Shown here piece by piece: positions 11,067-21,689 of a stretch of DNA of 64,000 nt (the stretch's first letter is position 1; every line of letters begins with the position of its first letter). A program made the position numbers and the translations under genes. This DNA is from Rachicladosporium sp. CCFEE 5018 (taxonomy: Eukaryota; Ascomycota; Dothideomycetes; Cladosporiales; Cladosporiaceae). The DNA lies in NCBI GenBank assembly GCA_002077045.2, contig KZ111140.1, forward strand, positions 1,668,791 through 1,732,790. Direction: 5' to 3'. The notes under the pieces were generated by a model, which did no database searches, was not told the origin of the DNA, and saw nothing but the letters and a program-made list of their open reading frames with translations.

Positions 11067-11802
11067 ATGCCTTCCTTACCGCCAGACTCGGCGCTCCTAG
11101 TCATTGACATGCAAGAAGATTTCTGCGAACCTGTATGCCACGCTAAAGACTCACGTCCCCTGCATCACTGACAATGCTACCCAGCACGGTACTCTAGCAG
11201 TTAAGAACGGCCGCCAAATTGCACCGCTCATCGACTCCCTGCTCTCTCTGCCCTTCAAGATCACTATCGCATCTCGCGATCACCACCCTGCCAATCACTG
11301 TTCCTTCGCCTCCCAACATCCGGGTGAGAAACCCTTTACCTCCTCCCACACAATCCATAATCCCGCCTCGACTACCCCAGATCCCGAGTCTCAGACTACA
11401 ACTCTCTGGCCCGATCACTGCGTTCAAGGCACTCCGGGTTGCGAGCTGATTCCCGAACTCGACGCCACGAAAATCCAACACATTGTTAACAAAGGCGAAG
11501 ACATACGAGTCGAGTCTTATAGTGCATTTGGACCTCCATTTCGAGAGCCAGAAGTGGGTATGAGCGGGCTGAAGGGCTTACTGACTGATGCGAAAGTGGA
11601 GAGGGTATATGTCTGTGGACTGGCGTTGGACTACTGTGTCAAGGCGACCGCTCTGGACGCGATGAGGGCTGGGTGGCAGACCTACGTGGTGAGAGATGCT
11701 ACAGAGGCGGTGGACCAGAGCGATGAAGCTGTGGGTGCTGTGTTGGAGGACTTTGAAGAGGGAGGGGTGAAGGTTATTGGGAGTCAGGCGTTGCTGGGCT
11801 GA
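11067..11802 (+). CDS. Nicotinamidase (isochorismatase fold), copy A
   Basis: Predicted nicotinamide deamidase of the NAD+ salvage pathway. Exon 1 (11067-11132) ends in DMQEDFCEP and exon 2 (11185-11802) starts HGTLAVKNGR; the 52-nt intron 11133-11184 has donor GTATGC and acceptor CCCAG. Product 227 residues. Catalytic and metal residues are visible: Asp14 in LLVIDMQ, zinc ligands Asp54 and His56 in SRDHHPANH and His100 in LWPDHCVQ, and the nucleophile Cys173 in ALDYCVKAT. The ATG at 11067 gives the usual family N-terminus; the in-frame upstream ATG at 10938 would add a poorly conserved extension. In fungi the enzyme lowers nicotinamide, an inhibitor of sirtuins (family knowledge). The copy B start codon is altered. 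Confidence 0.92.
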
Positions 11803-12001
11803 TGTGGCGGCAGGAGCGCAGGAAGGATGAGTTTCACGTGGTAGGCCAATGAGCAACGACATAGCATGTGATAGAGGTCAATTAAGGCACCTCCTTTGAT
11901 TGCAGGAGTCGAATACCGTTCACTGTGATCCCTCAATCACTGAAGATCACCACTGAACACGAGCACTGAAATCAAATCCAATACAAATTCTCACAATCAC
12001 C

Positions 12002-12322
12002 ATGGTCCCTACTAAGCTCGTCAGAGACTACTTCCGCATCTCGGAAGAGAAGTTCTGGAACCTCTTGTGAGTGATGTTGATCCCGCTGATAACAGCGAGG
12101 AGATGGCGTCCAAGAGTGATGGTACTGACGTGTGAACAGTGAGATCCAAGAAGATAGGGAGCACACGATGACCCAGCTTGCGTATTGGATGCGCATGATA
12201 CCAGCGAGGAAGAGGTACGTACCATCGATATGCGTAACTTTGCTGCCGACTAACGATTGCATAGGAAGATAAAGACGACGATGAAAGCTCCGAAGCTGCA
12301 AACGATTGTTGAGGAGGTGTAA
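12002..12322 (+). CDS. Small three-exon gene, 65 residues, unknown function, copy A
   Basis: A short gene assembled from splice signals: exons 12002-12066, 12140-12214 and 12265-12322. Intron 1 is 73 nt (GTGAGT ... TACTGACG ... AACAG); intron 2 is 50 nt (GTACGT ... ACTAACG ... ATAG). The phases agree, and the joined frame runs from a good start context (CACCATGG) to TAA, giving 65 residues. The product is basic at its C-terminal half, has no signal peptide or membrane segment, and looks helical (start MVPTKLVRDYFRISEEKFW). Both introns, all exon borders and the frame are kept in copy B with three replacements (E23A, P43S, Q59K). I do not recognise a family. It ends 124 bp before the convergent carboxylesterase gene. 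Confidence 0.6.
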
Positions 12323-12446
12323 GGGCCGTTGTACCCTAGAATACTTTTGGTGATGTCCGTGCCATTATCTCCTTGGCTGCAAGTACATGCAATCTGCTAC
12401 TTCTTCAGTGACAGTCATTCCCCTCTATCGATCTCCTTTGTAACCT

Positions 12447-14505
12447 CTATCTGTGGTACAACAGGTTATGATCGAGGATGAACTGGATGCCCTCCTTACG
12501 GAAAGTATCCGGCTCAACGTTTGCCACACCAGTGACATTGACATCGAAGACAATGTTCTCCGGGTTCGAAAGGCTGTAGACAGGCCAGTCGGGAGTCTTT
12601 GCGAGACCCGATAGCTTGCCTTGCGAGAAGTTCGGGTTGCCATCATGAATGAAGCTTGCCCAGCTGCTGCTCATCAAGAAAGCGAGGTCGGTGTATGTCT
12701 GCGGCTTGCCTGCAAATGGAGGCAGCGAACCCCAAGGATAGCCGTAGCCAAGACCCTGTAGGTTGTCGAAGACAAACGCGACTTCCTGGAAGTGAGCAAC
12801 AATGGTGAGGCCGTTGGGAAGGGTATTGAAGCGGTAGCTGTAGGCAGGTACGCCATACTCGGTCCAAGCTTCGACAGCGCCACTGTGAATTCGTCAGCAT
12901 TTGTACAAGAGACGGCACAAAGGGACAATACTGACCGACGGTTGGCGATGAAGACAAGATCTCCGTAGTATGCCTATTGATAGTATGTCAGTGAGTGCGC
13001 AACATCCAGATGATAGATAAACATACGTTTGTGCGGCGTTGCTGTGCATCAGCATCGGATGAAGCTGGCCCGCTTTCCTGAACGCTGGGGATGAAGTACT
13101 CCGGCTCAACTGGGTAAGCTGCCAAGAGCTGATCGCTGAACTGCGGCGGGATGACAGTGCCACGGCTGCTGACGTTCGTGGCTGCCGCAATGAACTTCGC
13201 AGTCGTGTTCAAGCCACGCGGCCCAAAGCTGCCACCTTCGTCCAAGTTGGCGCCATCAATGATGGGCACTTTCACAAAGGCGCCTTCCGCGAGCTGTTCG
13301 CTGCCCCAGCGAGCAATGAAGTCGCCGTCAACGATGGGGTTCCACCCAGAGCCGGCGGTCGAGTTGAAGAAGTTGTTGATGCTGTCGAAGCTTGCGAGGC
13401 GAATGCAGTTGAGGGTATCGATGGCATTGTTGCAGCCAGTAGCATTCACGAGGCCGTCATAGATCGGCTGGTAATCGATGACTGACTTGAAGGCATTGTA
13501 GTTGACAGGGTTGCCGCTCTCCATGATAGCTCCTGAGAAGAGCTTGTCGTCGCGACCGTTGTATGCCACAAGGTGAGTACCTACGGAAAGAGCCTACTGT
13601 ATGTCAGTGCGCCGCCGGTAAGCATGACAGTCGACAGAAACGTACCCCAGCAGACTCGCCCCAAATTGTCACCTTCGAGGCGTCTCCGCCGAAGGCAGCA
13701 ATGTTCTCTTGCACCCAGTGGAGAGCAAGGCGCTGATCTCTGAAACCAATATTGGTAGCTCCAGCACCGCTGACTTGCTCAGATGCCAGGAAACCCCAGC
13801 CCTGCTTGCGGTAGTTGATGCTGACACCTATAATCGGCTTGCCGATCTTGACGGAGTTCTCGACGATGAAGCTTAGATTGTAGCGCAAATCGCGGGAGCT
13901 ACATTTGTTAGCTGACGCAGCAATAGAGTGGATCTGGAAAGTCGTACCCTCCCATAACCAAGCCACCACCATGTATCCAGAAACCTGCATCGATGTATTA
14001 GTACACAGCAATGATAGTACCGAGAGCGGGTTGAGGCTTACCGATAGGCAGCTTCTGGTGCTCGTAGCCTGACGGGCGAACCACATTCAGGTACAAGCAG
14101 TCCTCAGACAGCGGGTAGGTTAACTCGTCACCGCCATAGCCCACGCAAGATGGGGCGTACTCCGTTGCGGCGTACGTACCGTAGCTCGCGTTGATGGACT
14201 GGGGGATCCGGAAACGGTTCTCGCCAGTAGGAGGCTGAGCGTATGGGACACCTGAGCAATGTCAGCGACTTCTAGAATATATCTAGCTGGCATTAGGGAC
14301 ACTCACCCAGAAAGTAGTCTTGGTTGTAGCTGCTTGAATGGAGACCAGTCACTGTGCCGTTCTTGATTGAAGCGCTGGGTGCTCCGCCCTTGTTACCACC
14401 ACCACCGTACCCGCCATTACCACCGTGCCAGCCATGCCAGGAGCCTGACGGACCATTTGGTGCTGCACTGGCCACAGCAAGAAGGGTTACAAAAAGGGTC
14501 AACAT
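12447..14505 (-). CDS. Secreted type-B carboxylesterase/lipase, copy A (7 exons)
   Basis: Predicted secreted esterase of the carboxylesterase/cholinesterase family. Seven exons: 14307-14505, 14042-14251, 13984-13948 (37 nt), 13646-13898, 13027-13593, 12936-12973 (38 nt) and 12447-12882. The introns are 49-57 nt and all phases agree, giving 579 residues. A signal peptide (MLTLFVTLLAVASAAP) is followed by a Gly/His/Trp-rich linker (about 20-42) unusual for the family. Then come the oxyanion loop WIHGGGLVMGG, the nucleophile elbow WGESAG (Ser231), the acidic-loop candidate LDEGGSFGP and a catalytic His candidate in IVAHFQEV. N-glycosylation sites are frequent. The copy at 46037-48095 keeps every exon. 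The substrate is unknown; extracellular ester hydrolysis is inferred. Confidence 0.9.
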
Positions 14506-15439
14506 GGTGATTACGTGAATAGGAGATCGCTTTCACAGGCAACGCTACTCCAAAAGAGCGAAATGCTTGCAACTTTATACATACTCTGCGCATGGCTCTG
14601 CCTTGCTTCCATAGCCATCTCCACTCAGGAACAGGTCACCCGCAGTGGAACCGAGCAAAGCATCTCAGCGTCACAAGCTCCAAAGGTGGAGTCCATGTGG
14701 TTGTGAGAGGCGGCAGATGAGCCCGCACTTTCGCAGTAGATGAAGTCGCGTTCGCTGTGTACCTGAGCACGAATCGCGCCTTTCGGTACGAGATCTCCCC
14801 ATCTCCGCACTTCGTCCCCGCCTTGAAGTGGAGTTGTACCCATGTTGCTGCATCGTCATGCAGGATGTCGTGAGTCTATGGGACATCTTCGGAGCCGGAG
14901 AAATCCCTTCGCTAGTCCTCGTGTCAGGTGTTGCGATGTCGGATCGAGTGGACAAGCTTCGCCGAAATCCCGGCCGGAGTTTGTCTACAAACGGAAATTC
15001 TTGACCGCAGCTCGAGAGTGAATGCTGATCTGTGAAGTGTCAGCATACACGAACTTCAATCGCCAGTACCTCAAGTTCGGCTTCCTCTACAGTATGCGCT
15101 ATATGGATTATGTTGCCTGGTCGAGCCATGTCATGTGCATTGAGTGGCAGAAGACGAACGTTGCCATTGCGCCCGAAGCACTTCCATGTTCGCTAGGTTG
15201 CCGCGCAGCAGGACTTCGTCGACCAGCCAGAGGCGACAACCTCTTACTGGTGAGCATTACTGTCACTCCGGCTCTCTGTTCGTCAGTTCCCAGTATAGTG
15301 CTCGTTTGCCGTCCGCCTGTTCGTGACGATGCTTGCCTTTGCCTGCTTCTCTTCGCGCGTGTACAGGCAGAGATTAGTCATGACATAATAGCCTGCATCG
15401 TCGCGAAGGATACCCTGACGCAGGAGAGACCCGTCAGCA
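14506..15439. other. Carboxylesterase upstream region, copy A
   Basis: A TATA-like CTTTATACATAC lies about 60 bp upstream of the carboxylesterase ATG and is kept in copy B. Beyond it I see no supported gene. A plus-strand frame at 15022-15480 is open in both copies but accumulates mostly replacement changes, so I do not call it. Confidence 0.4.
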
Positions 15440-15562
15440 TTACTCCCAAAATAGCGGGTGCTTCTGATCGACCAGTTTAAGGGTGTACGAGTTCTTATCG
15501 ACCTTCATGAAGCTTGTGCCTGCACCTTGCACGAACTCGGTGTCGTGAAGAGGAGCAGATTC
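15440..15562 (-). other. Possible terminal coding exon of an unrecognised gene, copy A
   Basis: On the minus strand an acceptor-like AAATAG precedes a 40-codon open stretch ending at TAA (15440-15442), with the text SFMKVDKNSYTLKLVDQKH near its end. Comparison with 49030-49152 shows mostly third-position changes (tcg/tct, ctg/ttg, cta/ctg, aca/acc) and one replacement (G to C). This suggests purifying selection on this frame, unlike flanking sequence. I could not connect it to an upstream exon with consistent phase, and I do not recognise the protein. It may be the last exon of a small gene, or a relic. Confidence 0.3.
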
Positions 15563-16097
15563 CTATTTCTCTCATCAGAAGGCTTTCAACGGTCCGATAG
15601 CCTGGTCGACACGCCCCGATGGCATAGGAAACACGTCCCACAAAACGACGCTTCTAGGAGGATCTCCGTTACCAGCTGCCCGCTTGTATCAATGCATGGG
15701 TACGTTGCGAGATGACGGCGCTGGTTGCGGATCGAATGCCCCGAAAGATCTTGGTAGGGAGAGCTAAGAATCGTGGCGTGCGAGTTGCAGGAGAGGCTCT
15801 TCGAATGATGAGGTCAAAGGATGCTCCCGTACCGCATGTGATCTCAACAAGCAAGTCTCACCGTCACATGTCCTCCTGACACTGGCTGGCCTACATAGTC
15901 ATACTACATCATCTTCCGTGATCCACACGCGTCCTCGTCGACAGGCACGTGCTCTCAGATCGTCATTGGAAGGCCTTAGCGAGCACCAGGCCAACGCTAA
16001 GCGACATTAGTCGAGCCTTAGCGCCTTGGCTCATCCTCCCTGGACTATTTAATCCCCAGCTTTCTCGCCCTCTTCTTCCTCCGAAATGCCTACACTT

Positions 16098-16174
16098 CAC
16101 AGCCTGGGCCGCCAGGTGTGGGAATTTTTGACACCCTGATCCTACCCCTTCGGGGGGTGGACAGCATTTTCTGT
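16098..16174 (+). ncRNA. Candidate small structured RNA with Sm-like site, copy A
   Basis: Three consecutive hairpins flank a U-rich site. Hairpin 1 is CACA(G)CCTGG / CCAGGTGTG (16098-16120). AATTTTTG (16123-16130) resembles an Sm site. Hairpin 2 is a C/G-rich stem closed by a UUCG loop (16142-16160). Hairpin 3 is ACAG/CTGT (16161-16174). In copy B hairpin 1 differs at several positions, yet forms a perfect 8-bp stem (CACACCTG/CAGGTGTG). A TATA-like CTATTTAAT lies about 50 bp upstream. Downstream, to about 16210, the copies differ at only about one base while flanks diverge. It does not match the snRNAs I know, and the strand is inferred from the Sm-like site. Confidence 0.3.
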
Positions 16175-16384
16175 ACACTCGCTAATTTGGTGGGTGATTA
16201 CAGGAAATGATCGGCTGCCACGTGAGGACTGATCAGGCAACTGTTCATGAGCGTGTGCAGCGACTCCTGTTGACTTCGGGCCGACAGTGATCATTTTTTG
16301 GCACCACAATCTTTTCATCAAGACAGCGGCTCATGGCCACTGGTTGGAGAAGAGTCAATTCTTATCATTCTCGTCGTCCCCAGA

Positions 16385-17530
16385 ACACACAGGCAGCTCA
16401 TCTGCAGCGGCGGTCGATGTCAACACATTGCAGGATGTGGCACACAGCGCCAGTGATGGACGATACGCCGCCCAATCGCAGATGATCAGCAACACACTAT
16501 GCACAAGCAGCAGTCACTATTGGTTACACCGTGATTCTGGCCGGACGTTGAAAGCGCATGATGGAGCGAGAAACAGAATTGGTAGACGTTGCCGCTGCTT
16601 GCCCCTTGCTGCAGCCCGAAGTTTCACGTCCGACTTACGTACGACCAGGTGGTCACCGCACTTGGAGAGTAAAGTCCAATGACCGTCTACACACAAGGGA
16701 AGGATGATCCAGCCTGAAATCCTGTCAAGTCCACCTGAAACCGGCGGACGCAGGGCGATGAACAGCGCTGGGCAAGGACAAAGTCGGGTTAACGAAGCAG
16801 ACCTCTCCGGGAGGAAGAGTTCGATACGAAGTTACGAACATCGGGGTACATGGCGCTTTGACCGTGACTAATAACTTACAAGTAGCCATAACGAGCATCA
16901 TCAGGGTCTTAGGTCATGGGATTGATGGGATTTACAGTATCAATGCTGACTTTGCTTTTGCTAGTAGCACACGCGTGCCCAGTGGGCACATTATCTTCCC
17001 GTCCACGACCGACGACCACTCCAAGACAGCCTCGATCTTTCCAGTACATCATCAATTTCTCTGTATCAGCCCAAGGCGTTGTTGCCTCGCCACTGAGATC
17101 AAGCGTGCAAATCGAGTTCATTGGCGACATCCATCGAACTACTGATCAGGAAGTTCAGGACACGATCCAGGGAACAATCGTGATGAGTAGGAGACGAGCA
17201 CGGAGGCGACAATGGCTGCTTCAAATATAACATGGGTTGAAAGCAAGTGGAGGAGAGAGGACGCTTCCCCATGTGATAGCATTGTCAGCACGAAGTGTAA
17301 CAAACGCACGCCCTGGATCAGGCTCCCAGGAAGGTGTCAGCGCGACCAATGATGCCTTCTATATCCACGTGACGCGATCTGAGCCCTGTCATGAAGCCTT
17401 TGCTCTTCGCCTTGCCGTAAGCCGCGTTCTGTTGAATGCGGTTGTTCGAACACTAGCGGACCGCGTTGCCTGATCACAGCCCATATCTCTGACACATCCT
17501 CTGGCGCTAAGTCAAGGAATCATGTACTCT
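16385..17530. other. Non-collinear block, copy A
   Basis: From about 16385 to 17530 the sequence cannot be aligned by eye to the corresponding stretch of copy B (49965-51250), although both flanks align well. No gene, terminal inverted repeat or target-site duplication was recognised. It is either an old insertion/replacement or a very fast-evolving segment. Confidence 0.45.
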
Positions 17531-18283
17531 GAACGCCGTGTATAGCTGCGGACTGCTGGAGGTGCCCTTTCTGATATTCTTGCGCAAACCACTTGTCAGT
17601 CCTCAACTCGGTCGCGAACGTCTCGCCCCAATAGTAAGGGACGGGAATGAGATCGCCGGGCCAGTGGAAAATCGCGAGCTCCTGGTTGACAAGTGGGGAG
17701 GGAAGAGAGCCTTTGCCACAATACTCAATGAATTCTGTCAAGGTCAAGTGGATGCGCTTCTGGCTTGGTCGGTCGAAGAGGGTTCTGGTGCCTTGATTGT
17801 AGATCGAGCCGTTCTCAAATATCAGGTGACGTTGAGCCCATGGGCATATGGTGAGCGTGAGTACCGACATATCTGCATGGTCCGAAGGAGAGAGACCAGT
17901 ACGATCGCCACCATCTCCTCCATTATATACTTAGATTACAGCAACTGGAACATGATCCAGTTCATCAGGAGAGTCTGCTGGTAGTCACGGTTTGGCGTAA
18001 GAAGCAAGGAGATCTAATCATCCACCGAACGCTCTCGCATGAACACGAAGTCTTCGAGTCTGCGAGTGACGTTGGTCTGGCAGTCGGACAGTCAAAATCA
18101 GAACCAATGATGGTGGCTATGATCTCCGTCGATAGAAAAGCTTGTTGGCTGCTTCTTGGCGAGCAACGCACTATGAACTGTGGTGCGACGACGCATGATA
18201 CTGATAAGATCAAGAGCTGGTCTGGCACCCGGAGGGCGTATGTAATGGATAATCGAGAAGCAAAAAAAAGCAAGTGCAAACAT
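17520..18283 (-). pseudogene. Decaying ORF of unknown family, copy A
   Basis: Two minus-strand open segments, 18098-18283 (starts MFALAFFCFSIIHYIRPPG, a hydrophobic signal-like N-terminus) and 17520-17870 (contains LTEFIEYCGKGSLPSP and FHWPGDLIPVPYYW), correspond to one continuous frame in copy B. In copy A they are separated by 338 bp (17805-18142) absent from copy B. Copy A reads through a Trp codon where copy B has TGA, then ends soon after at about 17520, where the non-collinear block begins. I do not recognise the protein. Both copies appear broken in different ways; an intact spliced form of copy A cannot be excluded. Confidence 0.35.
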
Positions 18284-18289
18284 GCAAAA

Positions 18290-20430
18290 GGACTACTCGG
18301 TGAAGCTGTAGATTACCTCAGTGGAGAACGCACTGGCAAGATTCGAACTTAGCACAACGATTAGTATCAAACCCCCAATGAAACCGCAACGAAATTCAAC
18401 AGTGGCAGTAGGGTGTGGCAGCCCCTTCGACCGGATCAGGTGTGACAGCCCTGTCCGGTCGGTGAGGAAGCTCTAGACAATGGCAGTTATATAGTACGAC
18501 ATCTTCCCTGTACTACACGTGCTGGCTTGACTCTCGGCCAATGCGTAGAGTCGCGCGGAGGGAATACAGCAACCACAATGCTTCGTACTCCTTGACCTAT
18601 TCCCATAATCCCATTCCTGCTGAAGTTGACGGCGACGGAGATCTGGGTACGTGTATGCCCGTCTCGCCGCGAATTATTGCCAATTGAGATCATTGTGCCT
18701 ATCATCCTCATCGTAGCTGCTGCAGGCAGTCGTCAGTTGCGGCCAGGAAGGCACTCCTCACTCACATGCACATGCTCACCAAATGCTCATCTCGCACGAT
18801 CGTGTCGAAAAAGCAAAGGTCTTGCATCATATGTATGCCCACGAGATCTACCTAATAAGCAGTGTGCGTTCCAAAAACTGCTCGTGGACCGTTGCACAGC
18901 AGGCCAATCTCGAGCGACCATCGCAGAGCGACCTCAGTTCCTCACCCACGATGCAGTGCAACCAAACCTACCTCAGACCCTCTGAGTCCCACACGATGCC
19001 AGTGACAGCAAAGCTGCGTTTCGTCAGCAGCTGAATGGTCCACAAAGTCATAGCAAACATCATCGTTTGGGCAAAAAACTCACGAAACTGTTCAGCTCAT
19101 GCTTGCACGATGCAGGGAGCCTGAGCACGGGACAATCAAGCACGATGGTCTGCAGAAATGTATCGTCCTGCTTGCTGACAGTCAGCTGTCTCGATGCCGT
19201 GGTGCATACGAAGGACACCCCCAGCAAGCCAGAACCTCCTCTCATCCCATGTCTCCAAGCTCATACAGGCGATGCTGAGCGATGCTACAGCGCTACGATG
19301 GCAGGGATGGGCATCGCTGAGGGTCCAGCCTCTAAGGGGCTCAATCCCGCAACAGAGGGTGGGCCGCATCTCGATACTATCCTCCCTCAACGCCGCAGGA
19401 AAGCGCTTCATCGAATGTGATAATGAGCATGGTCACCTTACAGCACAGCCGATATTAGCTCCTCAGCTTCGTCATGTTCAGCTCTAGCGAGTACTGGACC
19501 TCAGTCGGATTAGCGATCGGAGAATCTTGCCAAACGCACCTAATGAGCTTTTAGCTTGGCGACAGCGAGCCAGAAGACCAACGACCGAGCTCATGATAGA
19601 GATATCTCACCATTCTGGCTCTCCCATTGCTCGAGCAGAATCAGCAACAGCCGTGAGGCATGACGCCAGAGGTCTTGAGAGCGGTGATCCGACCTCAAGA
19701 GTGTACCATGCGCATTAACGGCAAGATCAAAAGCTCCAATCACACAGCAAAAAGCCGATAACGACGCACTGGGCAAAAATTCGCCAACCCAAACAGGAAG
19801 ATAGCTGATACTCACAGATTTCCGGCAAGAGCGTGGCCAAGGCTAGAAGATCGAGGTACGAGATAGCATCAGCAACGAAAGCGGCGGCGGCAACGATACG
19901 AACACGATATCGATAGCAGCATGATATAGTCGGCAGGCGGACAGAAAGAGATGAAGATGAGCACACTCACCGGCGGGACGCCCGAGTAGTGACTGTTGGA
20001 GTTCCACCTCGAGCATGAGCCTGCGGTCAACAAGGGCACGAGCCACCGACTGTTGAAGAGGGTGGCGAATGCAAGGTTGTTTCATTCGATGCTGCAAGCT
20101 TCCGTACCACTGTTGGAGAGACCAGCGGCACTAACGCAGACTCCTCCTCAAACCTCGCCACCACCGACCTTGACCTTAGCTCCGGATTGCGGTCCATAGC
20201 CCAGCGACGCGAGCCCTTCGAAGCCCTGCTCTACCCAGCCCACGCAACACCCCCAGCAACACGCCCTCCGTCTTCGAAAGCTATTCTTCAATTCGACACC
20301 CTTTTCGCCCGAACCTCACTACCCTTGTGAACCAACAAGCGATCTGCCCAACGTTGCCATAATCCTCCAGCAAATAGACGCGCTCGTCCGGACACGCGAC
20401 CTTCTGCATCCCTGGTTCTCGCGCAACAAG
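18290..20430. other. Gene-poor stretch with scattered minus-strand splice signals, copy A
   Basis: No family is recognised. Minus-strand donors occur at about 19814 (TCT|GTGAGTATC) and 19971 (CCG|GTGAGTGTG). The minus frame just before the second donor reads like helical coding sequence (RRLMLEVELQQSLLG), but no acceptor-consistent gene could be built. The region is close to 1-2% different from copy B, lower than most of the coding DNA here. Confidence 0.3.
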
Positions 20431-20550
20431 CCTCCCACAGCCAGCTCCCTACGCCCAGCCTCCCACAGCGAGCCCCAACGTCCAGTCTCCCACAGCCAGC
20501 GTCCCAAGGCCAGTCTCCCACGGCTACCCTCCCACAGGCAACCTCCCAAC
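20431..20550. repeat. 27-28 bp minisatellite, copy A
   Basis: Three adjacent units of 28, 27 and 28 bp built on YCTCCCACAGCCAGC ... CCAG, followed by degenerate half-units (CTCCCACGG, CTCCCACAGG). The unit number is the same in copy B (53794-53913). On the minus strand the unit reads as a Trp/Gly-rich pattern in an open frame, but there is no sign that this is translated. Confidence 0.7.
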
Positions 20551-21689
20551 CGTATCCTCCATCCCTCAAGCACTCCTCCAGAACGTCGATAATGTGTCGA
20601 TGATACTTTGAAACCGTGGAGTCTCGCGCCGGAATCGATCGTGGTGCATTGGCGAAATCGACAAACGCCAGACAAGATGTGAAGGCGGAGGAAGAGAGTG
20701 GTGTTGCACACTTACAGCAGACTTGGACCAATCGTGGGCGATCGATATCAGCCAATCCAGTGGGCCGGAATGGTTTGTCGTGTCGTAGCAGCATCCGACG
20801 ATGTTGAAGCATGGGATGGTGTAGCGTTGCGATCGGGAGTAGAAGGTTGAACATGAGGCTCCAGAGATCGACCAGAACGGTAGCGGCAAGGAGCTGGGGA
20901 GTTGATCACGCAGCTGAAGTCGGCAACGACCACCATCACATGCGGTGATGGCGTATAGGAGGAGAAAGAAGAACAAGAAAGTGGAGAGGAAGAGGAGCGT
21001 GATGGGGGAGTGGAGGGGTAGACGAAGTGATGAGACCATGTTGAAGTGGTTCAACTTCGATGCAAGAGTTAGGGAGTGCTGGCTGTGTTGAAGGGACCCA
21101 TAGTCTGTAGAGACAGCCTATGAGTCAACAAGGAAACTGTCTCATCTAACAGTGTGAAAGGAAGACAGAGAGAAGGTGTTGCAAACCTCGCTCAAGAGCA
21201 AGGCCTGCTGCACGGGAAAACGAAACACGACCTTCGCTCCGCAGCGAAGATCGCTCAATCAGGAAAGCGAAATTTAAGATCGGAATTGGAAATGATGGAG
21301 GAGAAAGAAAGAGACAGGCTCACATGAGATCTACTCGGAAGCAGAGCTGATGGCCATGAGAACGGACAAAAGAGATTCTCGCATGCCCGGGCAAGCGCAG
21401 ATGGAGAAGAAGATAGAGGAAGAGACTGTGCTGAGCACCTCCGAAGCGATGGTCAGAACCACCAACAACAGAAGGTGCTGCACTCGCTGGACCTCCGGCA
21501 GCCAGAGCTGGCCAGAGGAAACGACAGCAAGATGCCCCGATGCCAAAAGAGCCCCCAATGCCCAACAAGCCGTCGGTACCCCACGAAACCCCGATACCCC
21601 ACAAGCCGTTGTCAAGCGACAGCGACCGCCTGCTGAGCGCAGGACTTTGAGATTGCAATGCAGTCAAGGGTGATGCATCAGAGGCCGAA
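20551..21689. other. Gene-poor stretch, copy A
   Basis: A minus-strand frame at about 20566-21054 begins with a strongly hydrophobic segment (TLLFLSTFLFFFLLLYAI) and reaches a donor GTAAGTGTG at about 20709. The frame is kept in copy B with several replacements. It could be exon 1 of a small secreted or membrane protein, but I could not complete it. Another donor (GTGAGCC) lies at about 21327. No product is assigned. Confidence 0.25.

Noticed and set aside
15022..15480. Plus-strand ORF of 152 codons present in both copies
   Set aside because: Differences between copies are mainly replacements in this frame, while the opposite strand shows a synonymous pattern over part of it.
18335..18360. 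tRNA T-arm-like CAAGATTCGAACTTAG
   Set aside because: No matching acceptor stem, D-arm or anticodon arm lies at proper distance, and the loop changes to ATCCGAA in copy B.
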